Positions 36,653-44,324 of a stretch of DNA of 64,000 nucleotides are shown one piece after another. The position numbers and the translations under genes are program-made. Location of the stretch: NCBI GenBank assembly GCA_051155775.1, contig DAXETV010000010.1, positions 44,790-108,789 on the forward strand, in the 5' to 3' direction. Each line of letters opens with the position of its first letter. Positions within the stretch are counted from its first letter, which is position 1. The notes under the pieces are model-generated. The model did not search any database. It saw only the letters and a list, made by a program, of their open reading frames with translations, and had not been told where the DNA came from. Origin of the DNA: CAYSCZ01 sp051155775 (GTDB lineage: Bacteria; Bacteroidota; Bacteroidia; Cytophagales; Cyclobacteriaceae).

Positions 36653-37774
36653 TTATACCAACACTTTCTTCATAGTCTGGTTGAATAGCTTAACCTCATC
36701 AATGGTCCCTGTGCTGATCCTGCACCATTCATTAAACGGCGGGAAGGGCCGGCCAACCTTTACGCCTTTTTCGAGCATCAGTTTGTTGAATTTTTCGATA
36801 TCCATACCGGTTTTGAAAAACATAAAGTTGGTATGAGATCGAAGATATGGCAATCCGAGTTCATCCATGGATTGGGCCATTAGTTGCTTACCTTCATTTA
36901 CTTTTTGTACACTGAAATCATAGAATGATTGATCTTTCAATGCAGCAATAGCTGCTTTTATGGCAAATATGTTGGTGAAGGCAACCACCCTTTCCCTGAT
37001 CTTATTGGCAATTTCCGGTTTTGCTATCAGATAGCCTATCCTTAAGCCCGCCAGACCATAAACTTTTGAAAAAGTTCGTGATACGATCACACGCTCATCC
37101 TTTTTCACAAATTCTACCATCGAAGGGTAGTCGGGTTCTGAGATAAAATCATAATAAGCTTCATCACTAAATACTACTGTCTTTTGGGCAGCAGATGATA
37201 CAAAATCCAGTAGTTTATCTTTAGGAAGGATGGTAGAGGTAGGATTATTTGGATTACAAAGAAAAACCAGGTCTGTCTTATCGGAGATCCTTTTTTCTAT
37301 CTCCTCTACATCATAAACTTTATTTTCATCCACATCTACCCAATGGATGTTTGCACCCCAGGTTTCGGCATAGTTCAACATTGCCAGGTAAGTGGGCCTA
37401 CCAGCTAAAATTTCCCCGCCATTTCCCGCATAGGTAATGCCTGTTACTTTTAGTCCTTCTGCGGAGCCACCCACTACCACAATATGTTCTTCTGTAACCC
37501 CCTCTTTTTTTGCCAGCAGACTTTGAAGCTCATCAAACCGCCCATAAGGATAACGGCACCCCAGGTCAAGTGAATCAGTCAAAACTTCTCGTACTGACTC
37601 AGAGGGGCCGTACGGGTTTTCATTAAAATGTAGTTCAACCGGATTTTTTAAAGGCCGGGGGTTGAATTTCCTGATTTCATCAGATGTCAAATCCGATGCC
37701 AGGGTCGGTCCTGCAACCAGTGAAAAAACACTTGCTCCGGTACTTCTTTTAAGCCAATTTCTTCTGTTCATCAT
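36653..37774 (-). CDS. PLP aminotransferase (HisC-like) with a twin-arginine-like signal
   Basis: A 373-residue fold-type I aminotransferase close to histidinol-phosphate aminotransferases. The core has VELHFNENPYGPSES, FLCNPNNPTSTI, VVFSDEAYYDF and the PLP-lysine block SRTFSKVYGLAGLRIGY. Unusually, the N-terminus MMNRRNWLKRSTGASVFSLVAG has the twin-arginine pattern followed by a hydrophobic stretch, so it may be exported by Tat with its cofactor. The pathway is unknown; no other his genes are near. It is divergent from the repeat-flanked cassette. Confidence 0.86.
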   Translation of the reverse strand: MMNRRNWLKRSTGASVFSLVAGPTLASDLTSDEIRKFNPRPLKNPVELHFNENPYGPSESVREVLTDSLDLGCRYPYGRFDELQSLLAKKEGVTEEHIVVVGGSAEGLKVTGITYAGNGGEILAGRPTYLAMLNYAETWGANIHWVDVDENKVYDVEEIEKRISDKTDLVFLCNPNNPTSTILPKDKLLDFVSSAAQKTVVFSDEAYYDFISEPDYPSMVEFVKKDERVIVSRTFSKVYGLAGLRIGYLIAKPEIANKIRERVVAFTNIFAIKAAIAALKDQSFYDFSVQKVNEGKQLMAQSMDELGLPYLRSHTNFMFFKTGMDIEKFNKLMLEKGVKVGRPFPPFNEWCRISTGTIDEVKLFNQTMKKVLV

Positions 37775-37824
37775 TAAAATAAGGTTGGGTGCTTTAGTAT
37801 ATCTATAAAAATAGAAAGTTACCG

Positions 37825-37943
37825 GGGTTAATCAAAATTGTTCAGGCAGCTAATTTTGGATATCTTTCAGAATCACAGCGTTTTAATCATATTATTTTAC
37901 TCTAAATGAAGCAGTATCTTTTCCCCATATTAGTTATCATTCT
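37825..37943 (+). repeat. 119-bp direct repeat, left copy
   Basis: Identical to 38882-39000 at 116 of 119 positions with no gaps. The repeat covers the upstream region and first 12 codons of the propeller protein gene (38963). The left copy has the same ATG (37906) but diverges after codon 12. The copies are 1057 bases apart and bracket the nucleotidyltransferase cassette. Confidence 0.93.
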
Positions 37944-37983
37944 TCACACATTTTTTAGTTATGATGCCAAAAAGTATGGTTAA
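37906..37983 (+). pseudogene. Truncated 5' copy of the propeller protein gene
   Basis: The left repeat carries an ATG and 12 codons identical to the start of the intact gene at 38963 (MKQYLFPILVII), then unrelated sequence (LHTFFSYDAKKYG) and a stop. This is an orphan fragment of the signal peptide, left by the duplication or insertion. It is unlikely to be functional. Confidence 0.75.
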
Positions 37984-38054
37984 AGTTAAAATATCTCACT
38001 TTAACATATATATCTTGATTTTCTTTCTGTGTATAATGAGGTAAAGGTCAGTGA

Positions 38055-38567
38055 CTATTGGTTGGGTTTCTTTTTGCTTGATTTCAACCTGACCTTCAAT
38101 TTTTCTAAGAAGTATAAATCCTCTGTATCTCTGGCTTTTGACCTTTCTTTCTGAGCATTGCGCTTCAATAAAATAAGGTCATCAATACTCATGATATTAA
38201 TTTCCAAACCATCTACAGACTTGATTTGAGCCCTTTGATATGCATATTTAAAATCAATGATATCCAATGTTTTCAATAATTCAATTCTCAGTGGGGGCTG
38301 GCCAATTCCAACCATTTTTGGTACCATAAACATTTCTTTCTTTAGTTGTTCTTTTGGGATACCATATTGAATACAAGCCTGCATTAGCTTTTCTGCATTT
38401 TCGTTTGTAGCATTGATGAAAATATCCAGATCTCCTGTCCCTCTATGGTGTCCGTATGCACCCATAGCATAACCACCAATTAAGAGGTATTCGACACTAT
38501 GATTATTTAATTCAATTATAAAGTCTCTAAAGTGCGAGGGGAACCTATTATTTGGTGTATCTCGCAT
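38055..38567 (-). CDS. Nucleotidyltransferase-fold protein (minimal/AbiEii-like)
   Basis: A 170-residue protein of the nucleotidyltransferase superfamily. YLLIGGYAMGAYGHHRGT followed by GDLDIFINA gives the GG-x(n)-DxD metal-binding motif. The second half carries IDDLILLKRNAQKERSKARD, which is common at the end of such proteins in defence or toxin-type operons. The C-terminus is Lys-rich. The start overlaps the stop of the 63-residue gene by one base (TGATG). Related proteins act as toxin NTases or modify tRNA or proteins; which applies here cannot be told. Confidence 0.82.
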   Translation of the reverse strand: MRDTPNNRFPSHFRDFIIELNNHSVEYLLIGGYAMGAYGHHRGTGDLDIFINATNENAEKLMQACIQYGIPKEQLKKEMFMVPKMVGIGQPPLRIELLKTLDIIDFKYAYQRAQIKSVDGLEINIMSIDDLILLKRNAQKERSKARDTEDLYFLEKLKVRLKSSKKKPNQ

Positions 38568-38758
38568 CAGTCTAGATAATAAATCTGCCTTTTAACCGGG
38601 TGGGTTTTCAGATCGATGCCTTGCATTGCCAATTGTGCCGATAATACTTCACAAAAGCGAAATATATTTTCTTCATCAGTTGATTGAACGGCTAGCTCTA
38701 CTTCATAGTCCAAATCCATCGCTTGAGATATAAATTGAATTCGTCTAGTTTCGTCCAT
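38567..38758 (-). CDS. 63-residue protein paired with the nucleotidyltransferase
   Basis: A small acidic protein (MDETRRIQFISQAMDLDYEV and so on, ending VKRQIYYLD) with no family I recognise. It is coupled to the nucleotidyltransferase by a one-base overlap (TGATG), and the pair is the only coding content of the repeat-flanked cassette. Size and coupling would suit an antitoxin or a partner subunit, but that is inference only. Confidence 0.6.
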   Translation of the reverse strand: MDETRRIQFISQAMDLDYEVELAVQSTDEENIFRFCEVLSAQLAMQGIDLKTHPVKRQIYYLD

Positions 38759-38881
38759 ATTTTTTTTGATTTAGTAGTTTCTGATAAAATAGAATGAATA
38801 AAACCAATTATACAATAATATCCAGAATCAACATCAAAGTTACAATTTAGCATTTTTACCATAACGCTCCCTGGAGTGGAA

Positions 38882-39000
38882 GGGTTAATCAAAATTGTTC
38901 AGGCAGCTAATTTTGGATATCTTTCAGAATCACAACGTTTTAACCATATTATTTTAATCTAAATGAAGCAGTATCTTTTCCCCATATTAGTTATCATTCT
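38882..39000 (+). repeat. 119-bp direct repeat, right copy
   Basis: Right copy of the repeat at 37825-37943 (three mismatches: G/A, T/C and C/A). It supplies the leader and first codons of the intact propeller gene, so the upstream control region of that gene is now duplicated. Confidence 0.93.
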
Positions 39001-42000
39001 CTACACTATCCCCCTTTATGACACCCATAGTCAGGGTTCCGGGAATGATAAATCATTATATGATTCACTTTATCAGGCCCTTGAATGGCGTAATATCGGG
39101 CCTTTTCGTGGTGGAAGAGCGGTGGCAGTTGCAGGCATACCGGATAAACCCAACACTTTTTACATGGGCTCTACCGGCGGTGGTGTCTGGAAAACTACGG
39201 ATGGGGGTATATCCTGGCAAAATATTTCAGATAATTTTTTTAAAACAGGCTCTGTTGGAGCCATTGGCATTGCACCTTCCGACCCGAACGTTATCTATGT
39301 AGGTATGGGTGAACACCCTGTCAGAGGCGTAATGACCACCCATGGGGATGGCATCTATAAATCCACTAACGGGGGAAAAACATGGATGCAAAGCGGGCTG
39401 AAAGATACCAGACACATTGCCAATGTCATGGTTCACCCCAATAATCCTGATGTGGTTTATGTGGCAGCCCAGGGAGCTCTTTATAATACCAGTAAGGATA
39501 AGGGCATTTACAGGTCGGTGGACGGTGGTAAAACCTGGGAGCAAATACTTTTTATAGATGAGAAAACCGGCGCCTCCGGATTGACTATTGATCCCAACAA
39601 TCCAAGGATCATGTATGCTGCCATGTGGGAACATCAACGCTATCCCTGGACTATAAAAAGCGGTGGACCAGGATCAGGTATTCATAAATCAACAGATGGA
39701 GGAGATACCTGGACAAGACTGACGGAAGGATTACCGGAAATAATGGGTAAAGTTGGGATATCGGTTTCCCCGGCTAACGCTGAACGAGTATTTGCAATTA
39801 TCGAAGCAGCAGATGGTGAAGGTGGGGTATACCGATCCGATAATGGAGGGGAAGAGTGGCAGCATATCAACAAAGACAGGGTAAATATTGCCCGTGCATG
39901 GTACTACATGGAGATTTTCGCTGATCCGGTAGATGAAAATACCGTTTATGTACTGAATTCACCAATGATGAAGTCTATTGATGGGGGTAAATCTTTTATC
40001 AGTATTCCCATTCCGCATGTCGACACGCATGACCTGTGGATAAACCCGAACGATCCTGATATTATGATTAACGCTAATGATGGAGGAGCCACCGTAACTT
40101 TTAATGGGGGCACAACCTGGTCCACTCAAAAAAATCAACCTACCGCACAATTTTATCGCGTAACTGCTGATAATAGATTTCCTTATTATCTATATGCCGG
40201 GCAGCAGGATAATTCTGCCATTGCTATAGCCAGCCGAACCAATGATGTGGGAATAGGTTGGAAGGATTGGTATTCGGTAGCTGGTGGGGAAAGTGCTTAT
40301 CTGGCATTTGACCCAGATAACCCTGAAATGGTGTATGGAACTTCAATCCAGGGGTTTATTACGCGTTTTAATACCAAGACCAATGAAAACAAACCCATAA
40401 ATGCTTATCCCGAGTTTGGTTTGGGCACTAACCCAAGGGATGTTCGGTATCGGTTTAACTGGAATGCGCCTTTGGTTTGGTCTCCGCAAGACCCGAAAGT
40501 GATGTACTATGGAAGCAACATTTTACTCAAAACATCTGATGGTGGCGTCAGCTGGGATGAAATAAGTCCTGACCTAACAAAAGGCGATACAACTTACCTG
40601 GTAGATGGCGGCGGACCCTTCACCAATGAAGCGGCGGGAGGGGAAGTATATGGAACGATCAGTTATATCGAGCCTTCTCAGCATGAAAAAGATGTGATTT
40701 GGGTGGGAAGTGACGATGGCCTTGTTCATATTACCAAAGACGGGGGTGAAAACTGGGAGCTCGTGACACCAAAAGGTCTACAGGAATCTATCATTAACAC
40801 GATCGACGTTTCTCCGCATGATCCGGCAACCGCTTACCTGGTGGCCATGCGCTATAAGTTTGGTGATAACGCCCCATATATCTACAAAACCAAAAACTAC
40901 GGTCAATCCTGGAGGAAATTAACCAACGGTATAGAAGCTGATGATATCATGCGGGTGGTAAGAGAAGACCCCCAAACCGATGGATTATTGTATGCCGGCA
41001 GTGAGCATGGTTTATACATTTCTTTCAATGATGGACAACAATGGTATCCGTGGCAGTTAAATATGCCCCGGGTAACCATCACTGACCTTATGGTTCATAA
41101 AAATGACCTTTTAGCTGCTACAGCAGGCAGGGGATTTTGGATTCTTGATGATCTAAGCGCTATTCAGCAAAGTGAAGGCCGCTTTAATACTGAACAAAGC
41201 AAACTATTTACCCCAAAGCCGACAGTGAGGTTTGAAGGTGTGACTTTTGATGGTATTGATCCTGGGAATGTCGGAAAAAATCCTCCCAACGGCGTAGTGC
41301 TCGATTATTTCTTAACGGAAGAAATGGATTCTATGGAGGTCAGGCTTGAGATTATTGATAGATCCGGTGTGGTGATAAGATCCTTTACTAACCAAAAAGA
41401 TGAATCGTATAAATCTTTCCCGGGTGGGTCGCCTCCTAAGGAAGTCATTCCTTCAAAGCAGGGACTAAATCGGTTTGCCTGGAATTTTAGAAATGAAACC
41501 TTACCGGGCATAGCTAAAGTCTTTATTCTTGGGGACTATCGGGGTTATAGGGTATCTCCTGGTCAATACATGGCTCGATTAAGTACCGAAAACGATACAT
41601 CTACCGTTGAATTCATGGTTACCATCGATCCACGTCTCAATGTAGAGCCGTCTGGTTTCGATGAGCAGCAGGAATTGCTAGCCAAAACTTACCGGGCTAC
41701 CAGGGATATCAATGAGTCAGTGGCTTTTATGCGTAAAGTGAAATCACAAATTGAATATTGGAATAAGCACCTTCTCGAAAATGAGTCCATGGATACATTA
41801 GTGAGCCTGGGAAAATCAATTATCGAACAAATCGACGAGTGGGAGCAAGGTTTGATCTCACCAAAGCAAGAGACTTTCCAGGATGTGGTAAATTATGAAA
41901 ATAAGTTAAGTTCCAATTTTATGTTTTTAAAAGGCTACCTGGATAGTCATGATCCAACGGTAACGGCAGGAGCCAGGGAACGACTAAATGACCTCATGGA

Positions 42001-42115
42001 AATCTGGGATGGTCATAGAAACACCATGGAATCCATTAAAGCAGACGAATTAAAAGCTTACAATGATTTGTTCAAAGTAAAAGATGTTCCGGCTTTAATC
42101 ACTGATTTTGAATAG
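38963..42115 (+). CDS. Secreted VPS10/sortilin-type beta-propeller protein
   Basis: A 1050-residue protein with a signal peptide (MKQYLFPILVIILYTIPLY). It has a large beta-propeller region with at least eight Asp-box/BNR-type repeats (for example KTTDGGISW, KSTNGGKTW, RSVDGGKTW, KSTDGGDTW, KTSDGGVSW, ITKDGGENW), spread from about residue 70 to 660. WRNIGPFRGGRAVAVAG at the start is typical of the glycosyl hydrolase-annotated sortilin-like family in Bacteroidota. A beta-rich and a helical C-terminal region (about 770-1050) follow. It is likely periplasmic or outer-membrane-attached; its enzymatic activity is unproven. Confidence 0.88.
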   Translation: MKQYLFPILVIILYTIPLYDTHSQGSGNDKSLYDSLYQALEWRNIGPFRGGRAVAVAGIPDKPNTFYMGSTGGGVWKTTDGGISWQNISDNFFKTGSVGAIGIAPSDPNVIYVGMGEHPVRGVMTTHGDGIYKSTNGGKTWMQSGLKDTRHIANVMVHPNNPDVVYVAAQGALYNTSKDKGIYRSVDGGKTWEQILFIDEKTGASGLTIDPNNPRIMYAAMWEHQRYPWTIKSGGPGSGIHKSTDGGDTWTRLTEGLPEIMGKVGISVSPANAERVFAIIEAADGEGGVYRSDNGGEEWQHINKDRVNIARAWYYMEIFADPVDENTVYVLNSPMMKSIDGGKSFISIPIPHVDTHDLWINPNDPDIMINANDGGATVTFNGGTTWSTQKNQPTAQFYRVTADNRFPYYLYAGQQDNSAIAIASRTNDVGIGWKDWYSVAGGESAYLAFDPDNPEMVYGTSIQGFITRFNTKTNENKPINAYPEFGLGTNPRDVRYRFNWNAPLVWSPQDPKVMYYGSNILLKTSDGGVSWDEISPDLTKGDTTYLVDGGGPFTNEAAGGEVYGTISYIEPSQHEKDVIWVGSDDGLVHITKDGGENWELVTPKGLQESIINTIDVSPHDPATAYLVAMRYKFGDNAPYIYKTKNYGQSWRKLTNGIEADDIMRVVREDPQTDGLLYAGSEHGLYISFNDGQQWYPWQLNMPRVTITDLMVHKNDLLAATAGRGFWILDDLSAIQQSEGRFNTEQSKLFTPKPTVRFEGVTFDGIDPGNVGKNPPNGVVLDYFLTEEMDSMEVRLEIIDRSGVVIRSFTNQKDESYKSFPGGSPPKEVIPSKQGLNRFAWNFRNETLPGIAKVFILGDYRGYRVSPGQYMARLSTENDTSTVEFMVTIDPRLNVEPSGFDEQQELLAKTYRATRDINESVAFMRKVKSQIEYWNKHLLENESMDTLVSLGKSIIEQIDEWEQGLISPKQETFQDVVNYENKLSSNFMFLKGYLDSHDPTVTAGARERLNDLMEIWDGHRNTMESIKADELKAYNDLFKVKDVPALITDFE

Positions 42116-42178
42116 GTTACAGGATGAAAATATTGTACCAGTTTTGTGGGCGGTAACTTATGGGAAATATTGATTTAA

Positions 42179-42619
42179 ATGGTAAAGATTTTTTATCTGT
42201 TAAGTATATTATTTTTGTATTCATGCGCCAGCCGGCGGATTAGTCCGGAGTATTTGGTTGGGGAGTGGAAACGGGAAAATAGAGCGCAATATGAGGTTTG
42301 GAAAGAAATAGATAATAAGCACCTCCAGGGAGAAGGTTATAAAATAGAAAATGGAAAAAAGGTAACTTCTGAATATCTTTACATCAGGACAACATCTGTG
42401 GGAGTCACGATATATGAAGCCACGGTATTGGATCATAACAATGGAGGTACCATTACTTTCGTCCTTAATCCAAAAAACAAAATGTGGTTATCTTTTGAAA
42501 ATGAAGCCCATGACTATCCTAAGAAAATTCAATATCGTAAAGTCGACCATCAAACCATAGAAGTAAGGGTATTGGGGGATGATGATGAAGGGTTTTCTTA
42601 CAAGCAGATAAAGCAATAG
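42179..42619 (+). CDS. DUF6265-like lipoprotein
   Basis: A 146-residue protein with a lipoprotein signal: KIFYLLSILFLYSC gives a lipobox ending in Cys15. The mature part resembles the DUF6265 family (LVGEWKRENRAQYEVWKEID, then FENEAHDYPKKIQYRKV), an 8-strand lipocalin-like fold with unknown ligand. It sits 63 bases after the propeller gene. Function is unknown; it is probably anchored to the outer or inner membrane. Confidence 0.8.
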   Translation: MVKIFYLLSILFLYSCASRRISPEYLVGEWKRENRAQYEVWKEIDNKHLQGEGYKIENGKKVTSEYLYIRTTSVGVTIYEATVLDHNNGGTITFVLNPKNKMWLSFENEAHDYPKKIQYRKVDHQTIEVRVLGDDDEGFSYKQIKQ

Positions 42620-42942
42620 ATTAAAAAAACACAAAAGCAAAAACTGTTGTGCTATTATTTTTTTTAGTTATCAAATTCAAGGTTTAATGAAAACCCTTTA
42701 ACGCGTATCCGATGTTTTTGTTTCAGGAACCCTATTTTCCTTCACATTTTATTGATCATAAATTTTATTTATTTCTTTTATTAATGATATTATTAAACAA
42801 TTAGGTACTTTTACGTTTATATATTAGTAGTGAATTTATTTCACTTGTATATGTAAGAATAAAAAGACCTTATCAAAACGATTTCCTTTTAATTCATACA
42901 ATTCTCAAAAAATATTAAAAACGAAAATCAAGCTTAGAATAG
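42620..42942. other. Gap before the desaturase gene
   Basis: The 323 bases between the lipoprotein stop and the in-frame TAG before the desaturase are AT-rich and hold no gene that I can support. A run of T and a weak CACAA/TTGTG stem at 42630-42660 may terminate the upstream transcript. Nothing else was recognised. Confidence 0.3.
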
Positions 42943-43077
42943 ATTTTCATAAACAGGTTAGTTATCGATTACCCAAAATTCACGATAAAGAAAGACACGG
43001 GTTTTAGCCAAACGCTAAGGATCCGTATTAATGAATATTTCCAAAACAATTCCATAGATAAGTATGGCGATGCGAGC
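42943..43077 (+). other. Upstream in-frame extension of the desaturase lacking a standard start
   Basis: In the same frame as the ATG at 43078, codons from 42943 (after a TAG at 42940) read FINRLVIDYPKFTIKKDTGF, then SQTLRIRINEYFQNNSIDK. This closely resembles the usual N-terminus of bacterial acyl-CoA desaturases (QTLRERVNxYFxxN). No ATG, GTG or TTG occurs in frame in this stretch; ATT (42943) or ATA (42949) are the only candidates. Confidence 0.6.
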
Positions 43078-44043
43078 ATGTGGTTTAAGACTGTTTTTAT
43101 GCTTTCATTATATCTTGTTCCATTAGTTTTTATAAACCTCGGAATAATATCCAGTCCATGGTTATTGTTATTACTATTTGCATTGAGTGGTTTTGGCATG
43201 TCCGGCGTAGGGATGGGTGTCATGCATGATGCCATACACGGGTCTTATTCAAAGAATAAAAAACTTAATAAGCTATTAGCCTATACCATGAATATCATTG
43301 GTGCCAATGAAGCCGTTTGGAAAGTGCAGCACAACGCATTGCATCATACTTATACAAACATAAAAGATGCAGATGACGACATAAATCCTCCATTTTTTAT
43401 CCGTTTTACACCGCGTGCTAAGTATTACTGGATTCATAAGTTTCAAAGGTTTTATATATGGTTCTTTTATGGGATTTCTACTGCTGCATGGGTTATAGCG
43501 AAAGATTTTGTCAGACTCTACAGATATAGGGGTATGGGTTTTTTTAAAGAACCTAAAAAATTCCAGAGTGAATTGATAAAAATGATCATTTGGAAGGTTT
43601 TCTATTTTAGTTTTGCTATTGCCCTGCCAATAATTATGGTACCTCAAAGCCCATGGATAATTATTTTGGGAATATTTGTAATGTATGCTGTTTCGGGAAT
43701 CTCGATGAGTGCCATTTTTCAATCGGCTCATATCAATGAAGCGATGGAATTTCCTGAACCAGACGAGCAAAATCATATTGAAGATAACTGGGCTCATCAT
43801 CAATTATCCACGACTACAAATTTTTCCCAGAACAGCAGGTTATTTACCTGGTTGATTGGTGGACTTAATTATCAGATTGAACATCATTTGCTACCAGATA
43901 TTTGTCATATTCACTACAGGAAACTGGCACCTATTGTGGCAAGCACTGCCAAAGAGTACAATATGCCTTATCATGTAAAAAGAACTTTTATAGAAGCGCT
44001 AAGTTGCCATTATAAAATGTTGCGCTTTCTTGGCAAACCTTAG
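43078..44043 (+). CDS. Fatty acid desaturase (acyl-CoA/acyl-lipid type)
   Basis: A 321-residue integral membrane di-iron desaturase as counted from the first ATG. The three histidine boxes are present: HDAIHG (about 50-54), HNALHHTYTN (about 86-91) and QIEHHLLP (about 266-272), with four hydrophobic segments between. It would introduce double bonds into membrane fatty acids. Conserved sequence continues upstream in frame for about 45 codons without a standard start (see the extension entry), so the functional start is uncertain. The cold-shock gene follows by 52 bases, consistent with adaptation of membranes at low temperature. Confidence 0.88.
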   Translation: MWFKTVFMLSLYLVPLVFINLGIISSPWLLLLLFALSGFGMSGVGMGVMHDAIHGSYSKNKKLNKLLAYTMNIIGANEAVWKVQHNALHHTYTNIKDADDDINPPFFIRFTPRAKYYWIHKFQRFYIWFFYGISTAAWVIAKDFVRLYRYRGMGFFKEPKKFQSELIKMIIWKVFYFSFAIALPIIMVPQSPWIIILGIFVMYAVSGISMSAIFQSAHINEAMEFPEPDEQNHIEDNWAHHQLSTTTNFSQNSRLFTWLIGGLNYQIEHHLLPDICHIHYRKLAPIVASTAKEYNMPYHVKRTFIEALSCHYKMLRFLGKP

Positions 44044-44095
44044 TTTTTCATGATTACATCAATAAGAAACATTTTTAACAATAATTATTTATATT

Positions 44096-44290
44096 ATGCA
44101 AGAAGGAGTAGTTAAATTCTTCAACAGTGCCAAAAGGTTTGGCTTTATTCAACCATCAGATTCATCAGAGGATATTTTTGTCCATGAATCCGGACTCATT
44201 GACGATATCAAAGAGAACGACAAAGTTCAATTTGACACAGAAAGAGGAAAAAAAGGAATGAATGCGATCAATGTAGAAGTGATCGATTAA
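44096..44290 (+). CDS. Cold-shock domain protein
   Basis: A 64-residue CspA-type protein: MQEGVVKFFNSAKRFGFIQ and EDIFVHESGLID carry RNP1- and RNP2-like aromatic motifs of the OB fold. It binds single-stranded RNA or DNA and acts as an RNA chaperone. It is 52 bases after the desaturase gene and is followed by a strong terminator. Confidence 0.95.
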   Translation: MQEGVVKFFNSAKRFGFIQPSDSSEDIFVHESGLIDDIKENDKVQFDTERGKKGMNAINVEVID

Positions 44291-44293
44291 ATG

Positions 44294-44324
44294 AAAAGGG
44301 TCACTATTTAGTGGCCCTTTTTTT
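44294..44324 (+). terminator. Terminator after the cold-shock gene
   Basis: An 11-bp stem AAAAGGGTCAC / GTGGCCCTTTT (one G-T pair) with a 6-base loop TATTTA and a run of seven T. It lies 3 bases past the cold-shock stop and overlaps the 3' end of the convergent permease gene, so it could serve both directions. Confidence 0.88.

Larger units (their letters stand above)
37944..38881. mobile_element. Candidate inserted cassette between direct repeats
   Basis: The 938 bases between the two 119-bp repeats contain only the nucleotidyltransferase gene and the 63-residue protein gene on the minus strand, with short non-coding flanks. The arrangement is that of an insertion with duplication of its target, or of a segmental duplication. 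No transposase, integrase or terminal inverted repeats were recognised, so the mode of movement is unknown. Confidence 0.4.

Noticed and set aside
39227..39637. Minus-strand open frames inside the propeller gene
   Set aside because: They mirror the repetitive Asp-box coding region and show no features of their own.
42630..42660. CACAA/TTGTG stem after the lipoprotein gene as a terminator
   Set aside because: The stem is only five base pairs with a long loop; mentioned in the gap entry but not called as a terminator.
43276..43803. 175-residue minus-strand open frame within the desaturase gene
   Set aside because: It is a reverse-strand shadow of the desaturase, whose histidine boxes support the plus-strand reading.
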